DNA of 64,000 nucleotides. Origin: Ophiura sarsii. Its lineage: Eukaryota > Echinodermata > Ophiuroidea > Amphilepidida > Ophiuridae. This document shows positions 46,592-57,630 of this stretch, one piece after another; the first letter of the stretch is position 1; each line of letters begins with the position of its first letter. The notes beneath the pieces were generated by a model. The model was not told the origin of the DNA and searched no databases. It worked only from the letters and a program-made list of their open reading frames with translations. The stretch spans positions 5,891,607 to 5,955,606 of the forward strand of contig CM069448.1 of the NCBI GenBank assembly GCA_035610835.1. Reading direction: 5' to 3'. A program made the position numbers and the translations under genes.

Positions 46592-46784
46592 AGAAATGAC
46601 CGTCCACTAGACTTATGACCGTCCATATACCATACATAAACTCCTTGTTTGGACAGGAATCGTTGGTGATGGTACTTTGAGGTGACCTATATTTATACAT
46701 CGGAACGTGAATTTAAGGTTGGTGACTGCGTACGGACTATTCTAAGGTTCTTGTTTGAAATCGCTGACTTTGTTTTGGTACCAA

Positions 46785-46827
46785 GGGATTGCCCCGAGGG
46801 GGCGGCACGCCCCCGAGGGGCAATCCC
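46785..46827. repeat. GC-rich hairpin
   Basis: GGGATTGCCCC...GGGGGCG pairs with CGCCCCC...GGGGCAATCCC, 18 of 20 positions, around a 3-nt loop. Very stable and compositionally unlike its AT-rich surroundings. Confidence 0.85.
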
Positions 46828-48479
46828 GAGGTAACTGTCATTTAATGTCATAACTGTCATTTAATGTTGATTAGCATCCAAATTGTAATATTAAGTTATT
46901 CTAAACATGCTAAAGGTTTATATTTTGACTTTGGAGTTCGTATTTTTGTGTCATTTCCCCTGAGGTAAATAAACACCACCCCCATTGAATAATGGAGCAA
47001 TCTAGGGCAATCTAGGGGATTCCCCACTACGTCATTGTTTTTTCTGGATTGACCAATAGCGGAGAAGCTGTTATAAAGAACGATTATGAGATAGACCAAT
47101 CACAGTTCGGCAAATATTATGCATGTTCAGGGCCACAAATTAATTTAGTTTTTGATTTGCAAACAAACACGGAAAATAAATAAACAAACAACAGAAGTTT
47201 CTTCATTCCCGATCCTGTAAAGAATTCAGAAGCAGGAAAGATCAATTTTGCCGATTGGAAATAATATTATATGAAATATGACTTCATACCCTGGACGAAT
47301 ATTTCGTCTCAGATCTACCGTACGAATAAGTTTTTAAAGCTATTTTTGTAAGCTTATTCATCATTGAAAAAGTCAATGCAAATGATCATGATCGGGATCA
47401 TGATGTCTCATCATAATCATGGATCCATGGATCAAAGTCGAATCACTTCAACAACCTTCTTATGTTTATGGTCAATTGATGGGGAAATATAATCAAAATC
47501 GCAGCTAAATCGTGTTGTACGATTCCATTCTTTGTCTGCTTGTTTAGAGACGATGTTATTCGGTGAGTAATGATTGATGGCCTAGACCTACATCGTTTGT
47601 TTGTTTGTTTGTTTGTTTGTTTGTTTACACGGTCGGTCCGTACGGACACACGCTTGGGTCCTGAAGGGACCAGACTCATCAAGCAAATTGCTCGGGCCAG
47701 GCTTAAAAAGCCTATATAAGCATGCTGGTTGAATTAAAAACAGCCACTCCCAACAAATATAGTTAACAATTTTGCTGTCAGCCTTTCAGACATGAGAAAA
47801 GAATAGTCTTGATCCAATCTCATTTATGCCACAGAGGCTTGTGAGTCTTTTTGACAAACAAAAGTATGTTGTCCTGCCCTAATTATTATTATAGTAATAG
47901 TTGCAGTGTCAGTGTTTGTCAAGCTTTGACAAAAATTAAATGGGTTGTCATGTGTCGTAGACGAGATGGCTATCATAGGCCTAGCTAGGAGTAGGCCTAG
48001 GCTCGTACGTAGGCCTAGTTAATTTAGCCTAACATTTTTTAATCTTGTCAGTTTCGGTTTTACAACAAAAATGGATGACGCCTGACTTCGATTTTGAATA
48101 CGTTTCTTGAATTGAAACATTTATAAAGTCACCTTTGATGAGACAGATTCCTGTTCTGTACTAGGCTGTTTATCATGGTTGTTTTTTTGCGTCCCCAGTC
48201 AAATTGTATACTAGTTTGTTAGCCCTGTAATCAGATTTATTTCACTGATGCTTGATACGGCCGTTTTGCCGGTGAGACTGAGACAGACACGCAACGTCAG
48301 AGCGATGTTTAGCTTACAATCGCTATGACATACATTGTACGTCCTCGCTCGTCACTTGTCATTTGGGGTCCATGATGAAGCTTACAAAATTTCACCGAGT
48401 CTGCGCTCGCTGCTGAGGGACGTCCAGTTACAAGTCAGTATCTGTAGGGCAGGCTAGCCGCCGCGCTGGTGGTACAAAC
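46828..48479. other. no recognised gene; (GTTT)n microsatellite
   Basis: GTTT repeats at about 47595-47626. TAGGCCTA strings at 47975-48020. The 79-codon minus frame 47443-47682 crosses the microsatellite. No exon or promoter could be supported. Confidence 0.5.
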
Positions 48480-48502
48480 CATAGATCCTTCAAGGATCTA
48501 TG
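48480..48502. repeat. 11-bp perfect palindrome
   Basis: CATAGATCCTT, one base, AAGGATCTATG. Confidence 0.8.
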
Positions 48503-49039
48503 TACAAACACACGCCAGTTATTCAAATCATGCAGGCCAAATTTGCCGTTCATCATTGACATTTTACAACGATATAAAAATGGTGTTTTGTTGTGTTGTT
48601 TTCAATGTAGTATTTATTGTTGAAAATACAGCCGCGAGTAGTCGTGTCGCGTGTATCCATGTTCAGGGCCCCACTCGCAAACATCTGCCTCTTGTTACCA
48701 TGCACAACGTCACACAAAACGCCCCGCCCCCAGGTCATTGATGCGCGTACAAGTACATTTTGGAGGTAATATATCAATAACCTGCGCTGTGCGTTCGCGT
48801 TTCCATGTAACGATCAATTTGAGTGGAAGCGCGGTGGTACGCACATTTTCAAAAGTTATGAATGCTTAACGCTACCTCGATTTGATCAATAACACAGTGG
48901 TACCTTAGTTGTAGGCACATGGGCCAGAGCGCTAATGTGTATTACAAAGCCATTGTTGAGAGTCTCAAGGGACCGAAATATACTATGTAAAATATTAGGT
49001 ATATGAAATAAAACTATTTGAAAAAGAATTAGGTAGTTT
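48503..49039. other. no recognised feature
   Basis: Overlapping frames on both strands (48469-48741 plus, 48553-48777 minus, 48651-48869 plus) show no domain. Confidence 0.4.
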
Positions 49040-49215
49040 CTTATTGCATGAAACCTTAACCATTTAATTTCTACAAAAAGAGTGTATGCTATAATGCTGA
49101 AAGCCGATTTCTGAACGACTTAGTAGATTGGCCATAATTGTTATAAGCAAAATCAGTTAACAAGACCAAGTGCAATTATTCTGGTAGTCATAACATCAAT
49201 TATTGCAGTGTGTAA
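49040..49215. repeat. dispersed repeat pair, copy 1
   Basis: Matches 51470-51620 in direct orientation: CCATTTAATTTC, GATTTCTGAACGACTTAG, TAGATTG, TTCTGGTAGTCA. Family unknown. Confidence 0.65.
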
Positions 49216-50160
49216 ACGATTTTGACATTGCATGATTTTAATATTCGGTTACAAATGAAATTGCAACTGTAGATTAGTAGGTAGCAGTCTATATATGCAA
49301 GATCTTAAAAAATCTACTTGCTCGTGTTTCTTCACCTTCTGAATCATATGGTTACCGTTTTTGACGATATGCTTCTGCTGAACTTTGAAACAATTTGTTA
49401 TATCATGTTAAATCATCAACAACTCTTGAACAGTTCAAATTAAGGCTAACAACTTACATATTTATAGTTAATACCTACTCTCTCGTTGTTTTGTATGTTG
49501 TTATTATATGTTTTATTTGCTTATTTGAAAAGAAAACAGTTTCATTTGCAGAGAAATATATTGATTTCAGGTTATAGTTGTTGTTTTTGGTTTTCTTTTG
49601 ATAATGTCTGTATTTATTTTGGACTGAGTCTGTGGAATATTAGCTAAAACTGTGTGTGGAATCACACGTGTCTAGGGTGTAGATTGTTCCGTAAGATATT
49701 CTAGTTGATACACTGCACGATGCTTTTCTAAACTCAAATCATCTTGATCTGTTAACATACTATAGCACTGTAACAGTTTGTTTAACCTTGATCAAGGTTT
49801 ATATAAGTTATTTAGAAATAAAAACACTCAGATCTGTAGCAGAACAGATTTTAAACGTGGATGAATTACTAATCCGTCATCTATGTATGTTCTGCTTGGG
49901 CTTACTTCCGCATTCTATTATCTTAGGCCCACTGTATGAGATAAATATAGCGAAGTATCTTGTGTCAAAAACTCATTTCATTTCTATCCCAGGAGAAATA
50001 GAAAAATAGTCCCATTTTCCATCAATAAGATTCGACGCTTAGAGACATAATGTGACGTCCGTCTCACATAACGGCGAATGCGAATATTATTGACATGTTC
50101 ATGAATATTGGCAGAGCGACAAAGTAAATAAGGTACTACTGCAAACACAGTCTACGTATG
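49216..50160. other. no recognised feature
   Basis: AT-rich; short frames only. Confidence 0.4.
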
Positions 50161-50168
50161 GCTCATAC

Positions 50169-50458
50169 GGGGTCTACCCGCTAGTCACGAGGGTCGCTAG
50201 TCATAACGTGTATTTTCCTACACCACGAGTGCGCTAGTCATAAAAGTATCTTAGGGTTAGGGTAAGGTTTAGGGTAGAGTTAGGGTAGGTTTAGGGTTAG
50301 GGTTAGGTTTAGGGTTAGGGTTAGGGGTATGGTTAGGTAGCGTATGGTTAAGGTTAGGGTTAGGGTTAGGGTTTATGACTAGTGACACTTATGACTAGTG
50401 ACTCTTATGACTAGTGACCCTTATGACTAGCGACCCTTATGACTAGCGAGTTTGACCC
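50169..50458. mobile_element. MITE carrying telomere-like repeats
   Basis: Ends GGGGTCTACCCGCTAGTC and, mirrored, GACTAGCGAGTTTGACCC. An exact 8-bp duplication GCTCATAC lies at 50161-50168 and 50459-50466. The right arm is five tandem 16-bp units of TTATGACTAGTGACCC type; the left arm has inverted counterparts. The centre is a TTAGGG-rich array. An 8-bp duplication suggests hAT or P-like origin. Confidence 0.8.
50250..50373 (+). repeat. degenerate (TTAGGG)n array
   Basis: About 20 telomeric-type hexamers with variants (TTTAGGG, GGGTAAGG, GGGTAGAG). It lies wholly inside the MITE 50169-50458. Confidence 0.9.
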
Positions 50459-50635
50459 GCTCATACACGGTACGCAAGACATATACGATAGTCGCTTAAT
50501 AAGTAATAGTCTGCATCACCATAAATGCTGTACGGACACCAATGAAATATGTCTATGTTCTTATGGAATTATGTGCATTGGTTTACTTTATTATGCATTG
50601 CTGCTTTTACGTATTGTGATTTCTTTGGCGACTAT

Positions 50636-50780
50636 CATTAGTCGTTAAAAGGGTATGTTTGGTCCCAGATACTGGTATACCAAACATACCCTTTAACGAC
50701 TAATGATAGTCGTTAAAAGGGTATGTTTGGTATACCAGTATGTTTGGTCCCAGATACTGGTATACCAGCATCGTTCAATA
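50636..50780. repeat. hairpin and partial repeat
   Basis: ATTAGTCGTTAAAAGGGTAT plus GTTTGGT is complementary to 50674-50702 around GATACTGGTATAC. The same string then repeats at 50710-50780. The tail ATCGTTCAATACTGGAACAT recurs at 59718-59735. Confidence 0.8.
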
Positions 50781-51204
50781 CTGGAACATAAAAATTGCCA
50801 GAATAGCTCGGTAGCCTACTTGTACGATTTGTACCGGTATAGTATCGGTCGATACTCGAGAAATTATTCTTAAGTAATTTCTGTTTCATTTGTTAATGTC
50901 ATGCCAAGGGAATTCTCTAAGCATCTTATAGCTTTCTTTCATGCAAATCGTTGGTCAGGAGGCAGAGATATGATGAATTGTCTAAAGTAGTCGTGAAACC
51001 ATCTGGGCCACATCTTGGAAACTTTAACAGTATGAATGGAGTCAAGCCATGAATAAGAAATAGAGCGCTCTTGAGAGATGGTTCATTTCAAGTGCACTCT
51101 AAATTACAAGAATTTAAATTTAATCCCAAGGGATTTAAATTTAAATCCTCCAGGGATTGTAGGTTGTGGATTTAAAATAAATCTTTTCAAGGATTTAAAA
51201 GTTT

Positions 51205-51405
51205 TAATCCAAAGGGATTAACAAAATAAGTCTCAATGGATTTAAATTTTAAATCTTTTTGGATTAAAATCTACCCTCAGAAAGATTTAAAAGCAATTGA
51301 CAAAATTAGTTTTAATCCAAAGGGATTAAAAAAATAAGTCCCAATGGATTTTAAATCTTTTTGGATTAAAATCTACCCTCAGAAAGATTTACAAGCAATC
51401 TCTTT
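51205..51405. repeat. tandem duplication, about 100-bp unit
   Basis: Two copies of TTTTAATCCAAAGGGATTAA...AATCTACCCTCAGAAAGATT. The whole stretch 51100-51405 is rich in GGATTTAAA and its complement. Confidence 0.85.
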
Positions 51406-51469
51406 GGACTTGATTTTTCAAATCCATTTTATGTGTGTGTGGCGTATGTGGAGGCTGTTTAAATAATCC

Positions 51470-51620
51470 TTGCATGATATCCTTACCATTTAATTTCAAT
51501 AAACAAGATTGTATTCTATTCTGAAAGTGGCCCAATCCGATTTCTAGACGACTTAGTAGATTGCTCATTTTAAACAAAAGCAGTTAAAAGGGCCAACGAA
51601 AATTCTTCTGGTAGTCAACA
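51470..51620. repeat. dispersed repeat pair, copy 2
   Basis: Direct relative of 49040-49215. Confidence 0.65.
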
Positions 51621-51983
51621 CTACTACAATCAGTTATCACAGAAGTAAAAAATGAAATTGGAATTGATAACTTTTTTGTTACAGTCTATAGTTGTCGCCA
51701 TGTTTATTTATCATGGATGTCAGTGTTTTCTTTTATTGCTGTGTCACGGTTCACATTACACGTATTAGGTATTCTTAAAATGTCATTTCTTAAATTCATG
51801 TATTCACGTATTAGTAATATTTGGCTGATTGCACTCAACTTGATGTCACAGTGGAACGAAGCAGTATTAGTACCGAAGCAATGCATCGTCTCACTATGTC
51901 GTATGTAACACGATCGACAATTCAATGACTGCAACCGTCGCGGGGAAAACATTTCAGATGTTGTTTATCGCCTGTATCGCATG

Positions 51984-52120
51984 TACGAGGGTCATTTAAT
52001 AAGTTCTACCTCCAACCTCATAACTTTATTGTTGTATAAGCCAGGCTGATGAAATATCATACAATTGTAGCTTAGAACCTCAGCAACAAATTCATACAAA
52101 TGTAACTATTCCGATTCCAG
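51984..52120 (+). mobile_element. solo mariner left end, copy 1
   Basis: TA then CGAGGGTCATTTAATAAGTT and CTACCTCC, a typical mariner inverted end, with about 130 bp of flanking sequence shared with 52724-52860. No matching right end seen. Confidence 0.65.
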
Positions 52121-52723
52121 ACCTGTACAAAAGCTTAAAATGTGTGTATTTACATGTATTTTTAAAATTAATAGAAACACAATTTTACCCAAAATATCAC
52201 CCACGACCCTTTTACATTCGGCCGACGTAATGCCTAATACCTTGTCAGAACACTGATGCTTTAAGCGTTACTCATCTTATAAATATATATGCCATATCAT
52301 TACAAATTTAACGTGAATGTGGGCTATTTTGTTAAATATTTTGATTTTAATTAATTAACTTAGCTGATTAATCGCTGCAAAATCTAAGCTATTCCTTCCC
52401 CAACATGACAACGTAGCATTTAAAAAAACACCCTCATTATACCGTTGATTGGCTACCTCCAATACGACGTTTTGTCAAGCTAAGATTTAGACATGATAAC
52501 AGTTGTATGTACTGTAACTCTACATGACGATTCTTAAAAGTAGGTATACATTCTCGGAGGAAAGTTCAACGCTTGTGAGGCAAGGTTATATGTGTTGAAT
52601 TTGTTTCAATTGGAACATATTTCACCATCAGCTGCTCCTGTATTCAAGTCTGTTTGTATCATGACACATTTCAAATTGACGTTACTTTCGCAACAAAATG
52701 TTGAACACTATTTGTGAGTAATA
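52121..52723. other. no recognised feature
   Basis: Spacer between two mariner left ends. Confidence 0.4.
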
Positions 52724-52860
52724 TACGAGGGTCATTCAATAAGTTCTACCTCCTACCTCATAACTTTGTTATTATATAGACAAGTTTGATGAAATATTAC
52801 ACAACTGTACCTTGAAACCTCAGCTACAAATTCAGTCTAAATTGATCTGAGTAATGGCTG
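52724..52860 (+). mobile_element. solo mariner left end, copy 2
   Basis: TA then CGAGGGTCATTCAATAAGTT; same family and orientation as 51984. No transposase remains downstream. Confidence 0.65.
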
Positions 52861-53801
52861 TATTTTTATGGAGATGTGGTGAAATCCAAACGTTCATTTA
52901 GTGTGACGGAAACTTGATGGAAAAAGCAGCAAAATATCGCCTAAGTGCTATTCATGTTGCAAATTCTAAGAGACAAAATGTATCTATTGGTTAATTATAA
53001 CCTATCTAAATGTCAGCTATCTCTTTAACCGACTATAAACAATAAAGGTGACTGATTTTCTAGGAAAAAAACTGTTCTCGGATTAGCCAGAACCAGATCA
53101 GGACAACCATTAACTTTACCCCTCCCCCTAAAGAGCCTGCAAAAGTCATATGCGATTTGCATAAGAACTAAGAGACCTTCAATATATAGGACTAAGTGGA
53201 GGAACTGCACGACTCTCTCGAAGAGATCATTTACTACCATTGACTACCTGATTGACTATTCTGAAGGTTTTACATAAGAAAAAATTACAAAGTGGCTATC
53301 ATGTTAAAGATTTAACATACGAGGCATCACTGTGGCTTGACTTGTAACATGGACAATTTGACTGATTAGCAGTATTCCAGTATGCTAAATGCAAAGCAAA
53401 ACATTTGAGTTGATATTACACTATTTGCAAGCCTACAAGAGTTTAATTGCTTACAATATTATCTATACATAATATTATTGCAATATATTCAGATATCTTT
53501 TATTGTTTTCCATTATCAGTATTTAAATCGTGCTCTTATATATTACCATACAACACGGAAAAAACACCGAAAAACATGTATTTATTCTGAAGGTAATTCT
53601 TCGTGTCCGTTGTCCAAAATCTCTTTCTGCCTTTGACCGCATCATAAAACAGTTATAAAGATATCAATTATGATTTTCTATAAATGTGTTGCTATGATTC
53701 AGAGCTATAATCATGACAAATGCCATGAGGCTGACATTCGTATTAGCTATGTTATGAGTGAGGAGGAAGAACTTATTGAGTTGGCTTACTTAACAAGCAA
53801 G
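52861..53801. other. no recognised feature
   Basis: Unassigned; the frame 53670-53885 runs into the next element and shows no domain. Confidence 0.4.
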
Positions 53802-54361
53802 TACACTGAGAAAAAAGTTTACACAGCTTGTGTAAAAATTTTCATATTTCCTGTGTTCGCACAGAACACTATCATTTCTATGTAAAAGTTTACATAACAT
53901 GTGTTATGTAAAATTTAACTTGTTAGTTATGTAAAATATTACTAAATTAATGTGTAAGACAATTAACATATAAGTTATGCAAATAATTTACCAACAACTT
54001 ATGTAAAACAATAAGAGCATGAGTGTTATGTAAACATTAACATGTCATTGTTATGTAATTTTTTACAAATTATTTATGTAAAATTAAACGATTTTACACA
54101 CTTCTTGTGTTCATTTGATAGAATTTCATAATTGTTATGTAAAAAACACATTACAATTATGTTCAGTTATAAAAACATAATAATAATTCACTTAGTTATT
54201 ATGTAAAATTTTACTAATTATTTATGTAAAATCAAAATTTTACTAGGAAACTGTGTAAACAATACACAACTATTGTGGACAATTTAACATATTTCTGATG
54301 TTCAAAAAAACATAATTGTTATGTAAAAAATCAACACATTTACTGACATTTGGTAAAATAA

Positions 54362-54443
54362 GATGCAGGAGAAGCTTGTATTGAAGAGGTCTCTGCAATT
54401 CTGCAGCGGTGGGGGCTGGAAAAGTACATCGAAAACTTTGAAT
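54362..54443 (+). pseudogene. SAM-domain exon fragment, left copy
   Basis: Frame GCA GGA GAA... gives AGEACIEEVSAILQRWGLEK then YIENFEC. V..iL...GLe.Yi..Fe is the start of a SAM (sterile alpha motif) domain. It stops at GAAT followed by GTAAGT, a consensus splice donor. The start codon seen in the right copy is lost here. Confidence 0.75.
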
Positions 54444-54747
54444 GTAAGTAAATCACTGCACTGACTGTTGTTATTGATGCGTATATTTCAATTGTTGCCG
54501 GGAACTAACTCTCAACCACAAAGACACACGGCCTGACGGCCTCTATACCCGGGGCTAATAATATTATTTGCCCTATAATACTAGCCTTGAAACTATACAA
54601 CATGTACGGCAACCGGTAGGCCTACATACTGAATCACGGGACTTGCGTGCGTGAGTGAACAGAGACAAATCAACTGCATTTTCCATCGGCAACAATTGAA
54701 ATATACGCATCAATAACAACTATAGTTTATCAGTGCAGTGATTTACG

Positions 54748-54807
54748 CCCCCACCGCTGCAGAATTGCAGAGACCTCTTCAACACAAGCTTCTCCTGCAT
54801 CGGCCAT
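54748..54807 (-). pseudogene. SAM-domain exon fragment, right copy
   Basis: The minus strand reads ATG GCC GAT GCA GGA..., giving MADAGEACVEEVSAILQRWG, with AAC before the ATG. The segment from the GLEK codons to the donor GT is deleted. Intron sequence (GTAAATCACTGCACTG, then GATGCGTATATTTCAATTG) follows as in the left copy. The captured DNA is therefore genomic and includes an intron start. Confidence 0.75.
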
Positions 54808-55160
54808 GTTGAAACTGCATGGTATATGTTCACCGCGTACGTTTACATAACAAACATGATGCAGCGAAAAATGCACATCACAATTACGTAGTCACACACA
54901 CTATGTGCTTTTTTTACATAACAAACATGTACAATTCACATTATAAATTGTAAATCTTATACACTTTTAATGTTTATCTTTTTTTTGCAAATATATTGTG
55001 TAAAACATACACAACTTTGGTAAACAGTCAATTTAACATAAGAAATAAGTACTGACATTTTTTACACAAATATTATGTTCCAAATTTTTACATGTCTTGT
55101 GTTATTTTTATCAAATAAAAGTTTACATATTTTTCGTTTACATATTGTTTTCTCTGTGTA

Positions 55161-55454
55161 CAAGCAAGCGCTATCATGTTGGCGCTATTCAAGCTTTATA
55201 AACCAGCAGATAATGGTGAAAACCAATTGTCAAAATCTGCGATTTGTATTGGCTAAACACGTAATCATCCGCAATTCCAAATTGTATTAAACCAAAACCA
55301 TCGCCATCAAGTTGTAAAATCATCGCAAACAAGTACGAGTTTGTACATTTATTTCTAAATGTTAAGAAATAGAGCACCTATAGTGGTGGATTCGGGTTCG
55401 AATCTTGCCAATACCCGTGGAATAGTAGGCTTACTGAACATTTTATGACTACAT
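55161..55454. other. no recognised feature
   Basis: A GGGTTCGAATCTTGCC string near 55395 resembles a B box but has no A box partner. Confidence 0.35.
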
Positions 55455-55890
55455 GTGACATGTTCTACCGAAACCAGACGGAATTGGGCAGAGCTACAAA
55501 CTTAGAAATAGCCCAAAACTTAATTGGGGGTGATTTTTGGGGAATTTGAGTTTCTTGTAAATAATTAATCTTCAGAATGTTTATAACATTATTGTGAAAG
55601 TTTCAGATAAAAAAATGAAACCAGCAACAAAAAATGCAATTCTAATTGTTTTAAAAATTTTAAAGTACATTGTAAGTACATTGTAAATACATTGTAAGTA
55701 CATCTTTAAAGGACGATATCTCAGTTTGGAGTCGTCATAAAGACGAACTTGAAAATGATTTAACTCCGCTTGGGGAAGTCCGATAAAAAAGTACCATTGT
55801 AAAGCTGAAGATCTCTACTTTAATAATCAATTACTAACTCAATGTTGATATCTTGCCCAATTGTGTCTGGTTTCGGAAGAACACGTCACA
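55455..55890. mobile_element. TIR element, about 430 bp
   Basis: TGTGACATGTTCTACCGAAA plus CCAGAC is mirrored as GTCTGGTTTCGGAAGAACACGTCACA. Interior AT-rich and non-coding. Target duplication not resolved. Confidence 0.65.
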
Positions 55891-56115
55891 TATTCTCTTA
55901 ACCCTTTAACAAAGTATGCTGGCAGCACTGGCTTCCTCGATATTTTCCATTGGCGATTCACGGTGGGTGATGAAATGCGAATAGAAAAGCTAATCTTGGG
56001 AGCTCGACTCCCTAGAGAAATGTACTTAGTCACGGACTATCATGCTGATGGATACTGGTTAGAATTGTGTCAGAGACCGGGTACGTTTTTCTTCCTACAT
56101 GTAGATTGCGCCCAT

Positions 56116-56173
56116 CCCCCCCCCCCCCCCCCCCCCCCCTCTGATTCCATTCAGGGGTGTTAGGTTTTACCCT

Positions 56174-56207
<34 letters not shown>

Positions 56208-56237
56208 TCTGATTCCATTCAGGGGTGTTAGGTTTTA
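56116..56237 (+). repeat. two poly-C tracts within a 60-bp duplication
   Basis: C runs at 56116-56139 and 56175-56204, each followed by CTGATTCCATTCAGGGGTGT and TAGGTTTTA. Glycine/proline frames here are artefacts. Confidence 0.9.
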
Positions 56238-56392
56238 AACATTTACTGGGAAAGGTGAAATGACATGTCGCCATCGAGAGTTGAAAAATGGAAACGCAGT
56301 GCTAATATACGGTAGGTTATGAACCATTTGCAAGAGGGCGACATGCTGCGAAACGTGCTGCTGTGTTTTAAGTTAGAACATACTTGTTGTAA

Positions 56393-56700
56393 GTTCATAG
56401 TTCATAGTTCATAGTTTATTATCACCAAATCGCAGCTAAAGGCTGAATTACATGATTATTACATTGGTATAAAAACAACAAATTACACATAGAAATAACT
56501 AGGATCTAAGCAATTGGACACTCTTATCTAGGGTAACGATTTGATTTTGTGTTCACAAGATGTAAAAAAATATGTTCTCATAGGGTTAGAGTCTCCATTA
56601 TGGTTCATTTTAAAGCTTATCTTATTAAAATAATTTCTGCCAAAATTTAAAGGTCCTAGCCCCTTTAGTTTTCCGATATCCTGCGCGCACGGTCACTAAA
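56393..56700 (-). mobile_element. possible LINE 3' UTR with CTATGAA tail
   Basis: On the minus strand the segment ends AATAAACTATGAACTATGAA, a 7-bp tail repeat, preceded by CAGCCTTTAGCTGCGATTTG. Resembles LINE 3' ends; no coding part remains and the upstream limit is unclear. Confidence 0.45.
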
Positions 56701-56964
56701 TGGGCGCAATTAGTTACGGAGATATCGTCAGTTAAAGGTCGGGTCATTAGTAAAAACGAATAATTAATACTCATTAAAGGTAATTAATCGTCATTTTTTG
56801 TATCAAATTAACTAAATTTGATTTAAAAATGAAGTTTTCACTTATTTAAGGCATCTTAGAACACTAAATGCATTAATTATTGGAGTAATCAAATAAAATA
56901 TGACATTTTTGACCAGAAATGAGATACTTAAAACAATAGAATACATAAGAATTAAATACGTGCT

Positions 56965-57630
56965 GCAAAGAGACATCAGTAGCAAAGGTCGGTCTCAAAA
57001 TGAATGCTAGCAAGACCAAGTTTATGTCATATAACCAGAGCCAGAAGGAATCCATACAGACGAATGATGGCAACAAGCTGGAGGAAGTTCAAGATTTTAA
57101 ATATCTTGGTGCCTGGATGGAGAGTACGGCAAAAGACATTAAGCAACGGAGCATGTAGCAAAATGAACAAAATATGGAAGTCAACTCTATCTCGGAAATT
57201 CAAACTTCGCCTGTTTGCCTCAACGGTGGAGTCAGTTCTGCTATATGGATGTGAAGCTTGGACCATTACTCCCAAGCTACAGAAAGAGCTAGATGGCTGC
57301 TACACCAGAATGCTGCGAGCAGTACTCAATGTCAACTGGAAACAACATATACCAAACACCCAACTGTATGGCGACCTCCCCAAAATAAGCCAGAAGATCC
57401 GGAAGAGACGAACAAGGTTATCTGGCCACTGCTACAGAAGTGAGGAGCCTGTATCCAAACTAGTGCACTGGATCCCCAAACATGGCAAAAGAAAGCCGGG
57501 ACGACCTGCCCTGACATTTATCGATCTACTCAAGCAAGATACTGGACTGGAGACGAGTAACATAAAGACAGCAATGAACGACAGAAGAGTGTGGAGAAGC
57601 ATCGTAGATCGGGGACACGACCCGAATTAA
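56965..57630 (+). pseudogene. LINE RT C-terminal fragment (same family as 8-kb LINE)
   Basis: Starts with VAKVGLKMNASKTKFMSYN, then LEEVQDFKYLGAWMES in one frame. A frameshift near 57130-57165 leads to MNKIWKSTLSRKFKLRLFAS, ESVLLYGCEAWT, LDGCYTRMLRAVLNVNW and GRPALTFIDLLKQDTGLE, ending DRRVWRSIVD and a TAA. It matches the C-terminal half of the element at 8057-9985 block by block. The RT catalytic box is missing. Confidence 0.85.

Larger units (their letters stand above)
53804..55158. mobile_element. foldback element with captured SAM-domain exon
   Basis: Ends CACTGAGAAAA and, mirrored, TTTTCTCTGTG, flanked by TA (53802-53803; 55159-55160). Subterminal zones 53815-54340 and 54830-55150 carry dozens of TTATGTAAAA/TTTTACATAA-type motifs. 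The inner inverted arms, 54362-54500 and 54687-54807, hold two oppositely oriented copies of a SAM-domain exon with adjoining intron sequence. No transposase. Architecture parallels 5459-6953. Confidence 0.8.

Noticed and set aside
48469..48869. Host first exon cluster
   Set aside because: Slightly higher GC, but several overlapping frames on both strands and none with a domain or clear splice sites.
50250..50373. Chromosome fusion point or telomere end
   Set aside because: Array is enclosed by transposon arms with an 8-bp target duplication.
56030..56218. Glycine- or proline-rich protein
   Set aside because: Produced by two poly-C tracts.
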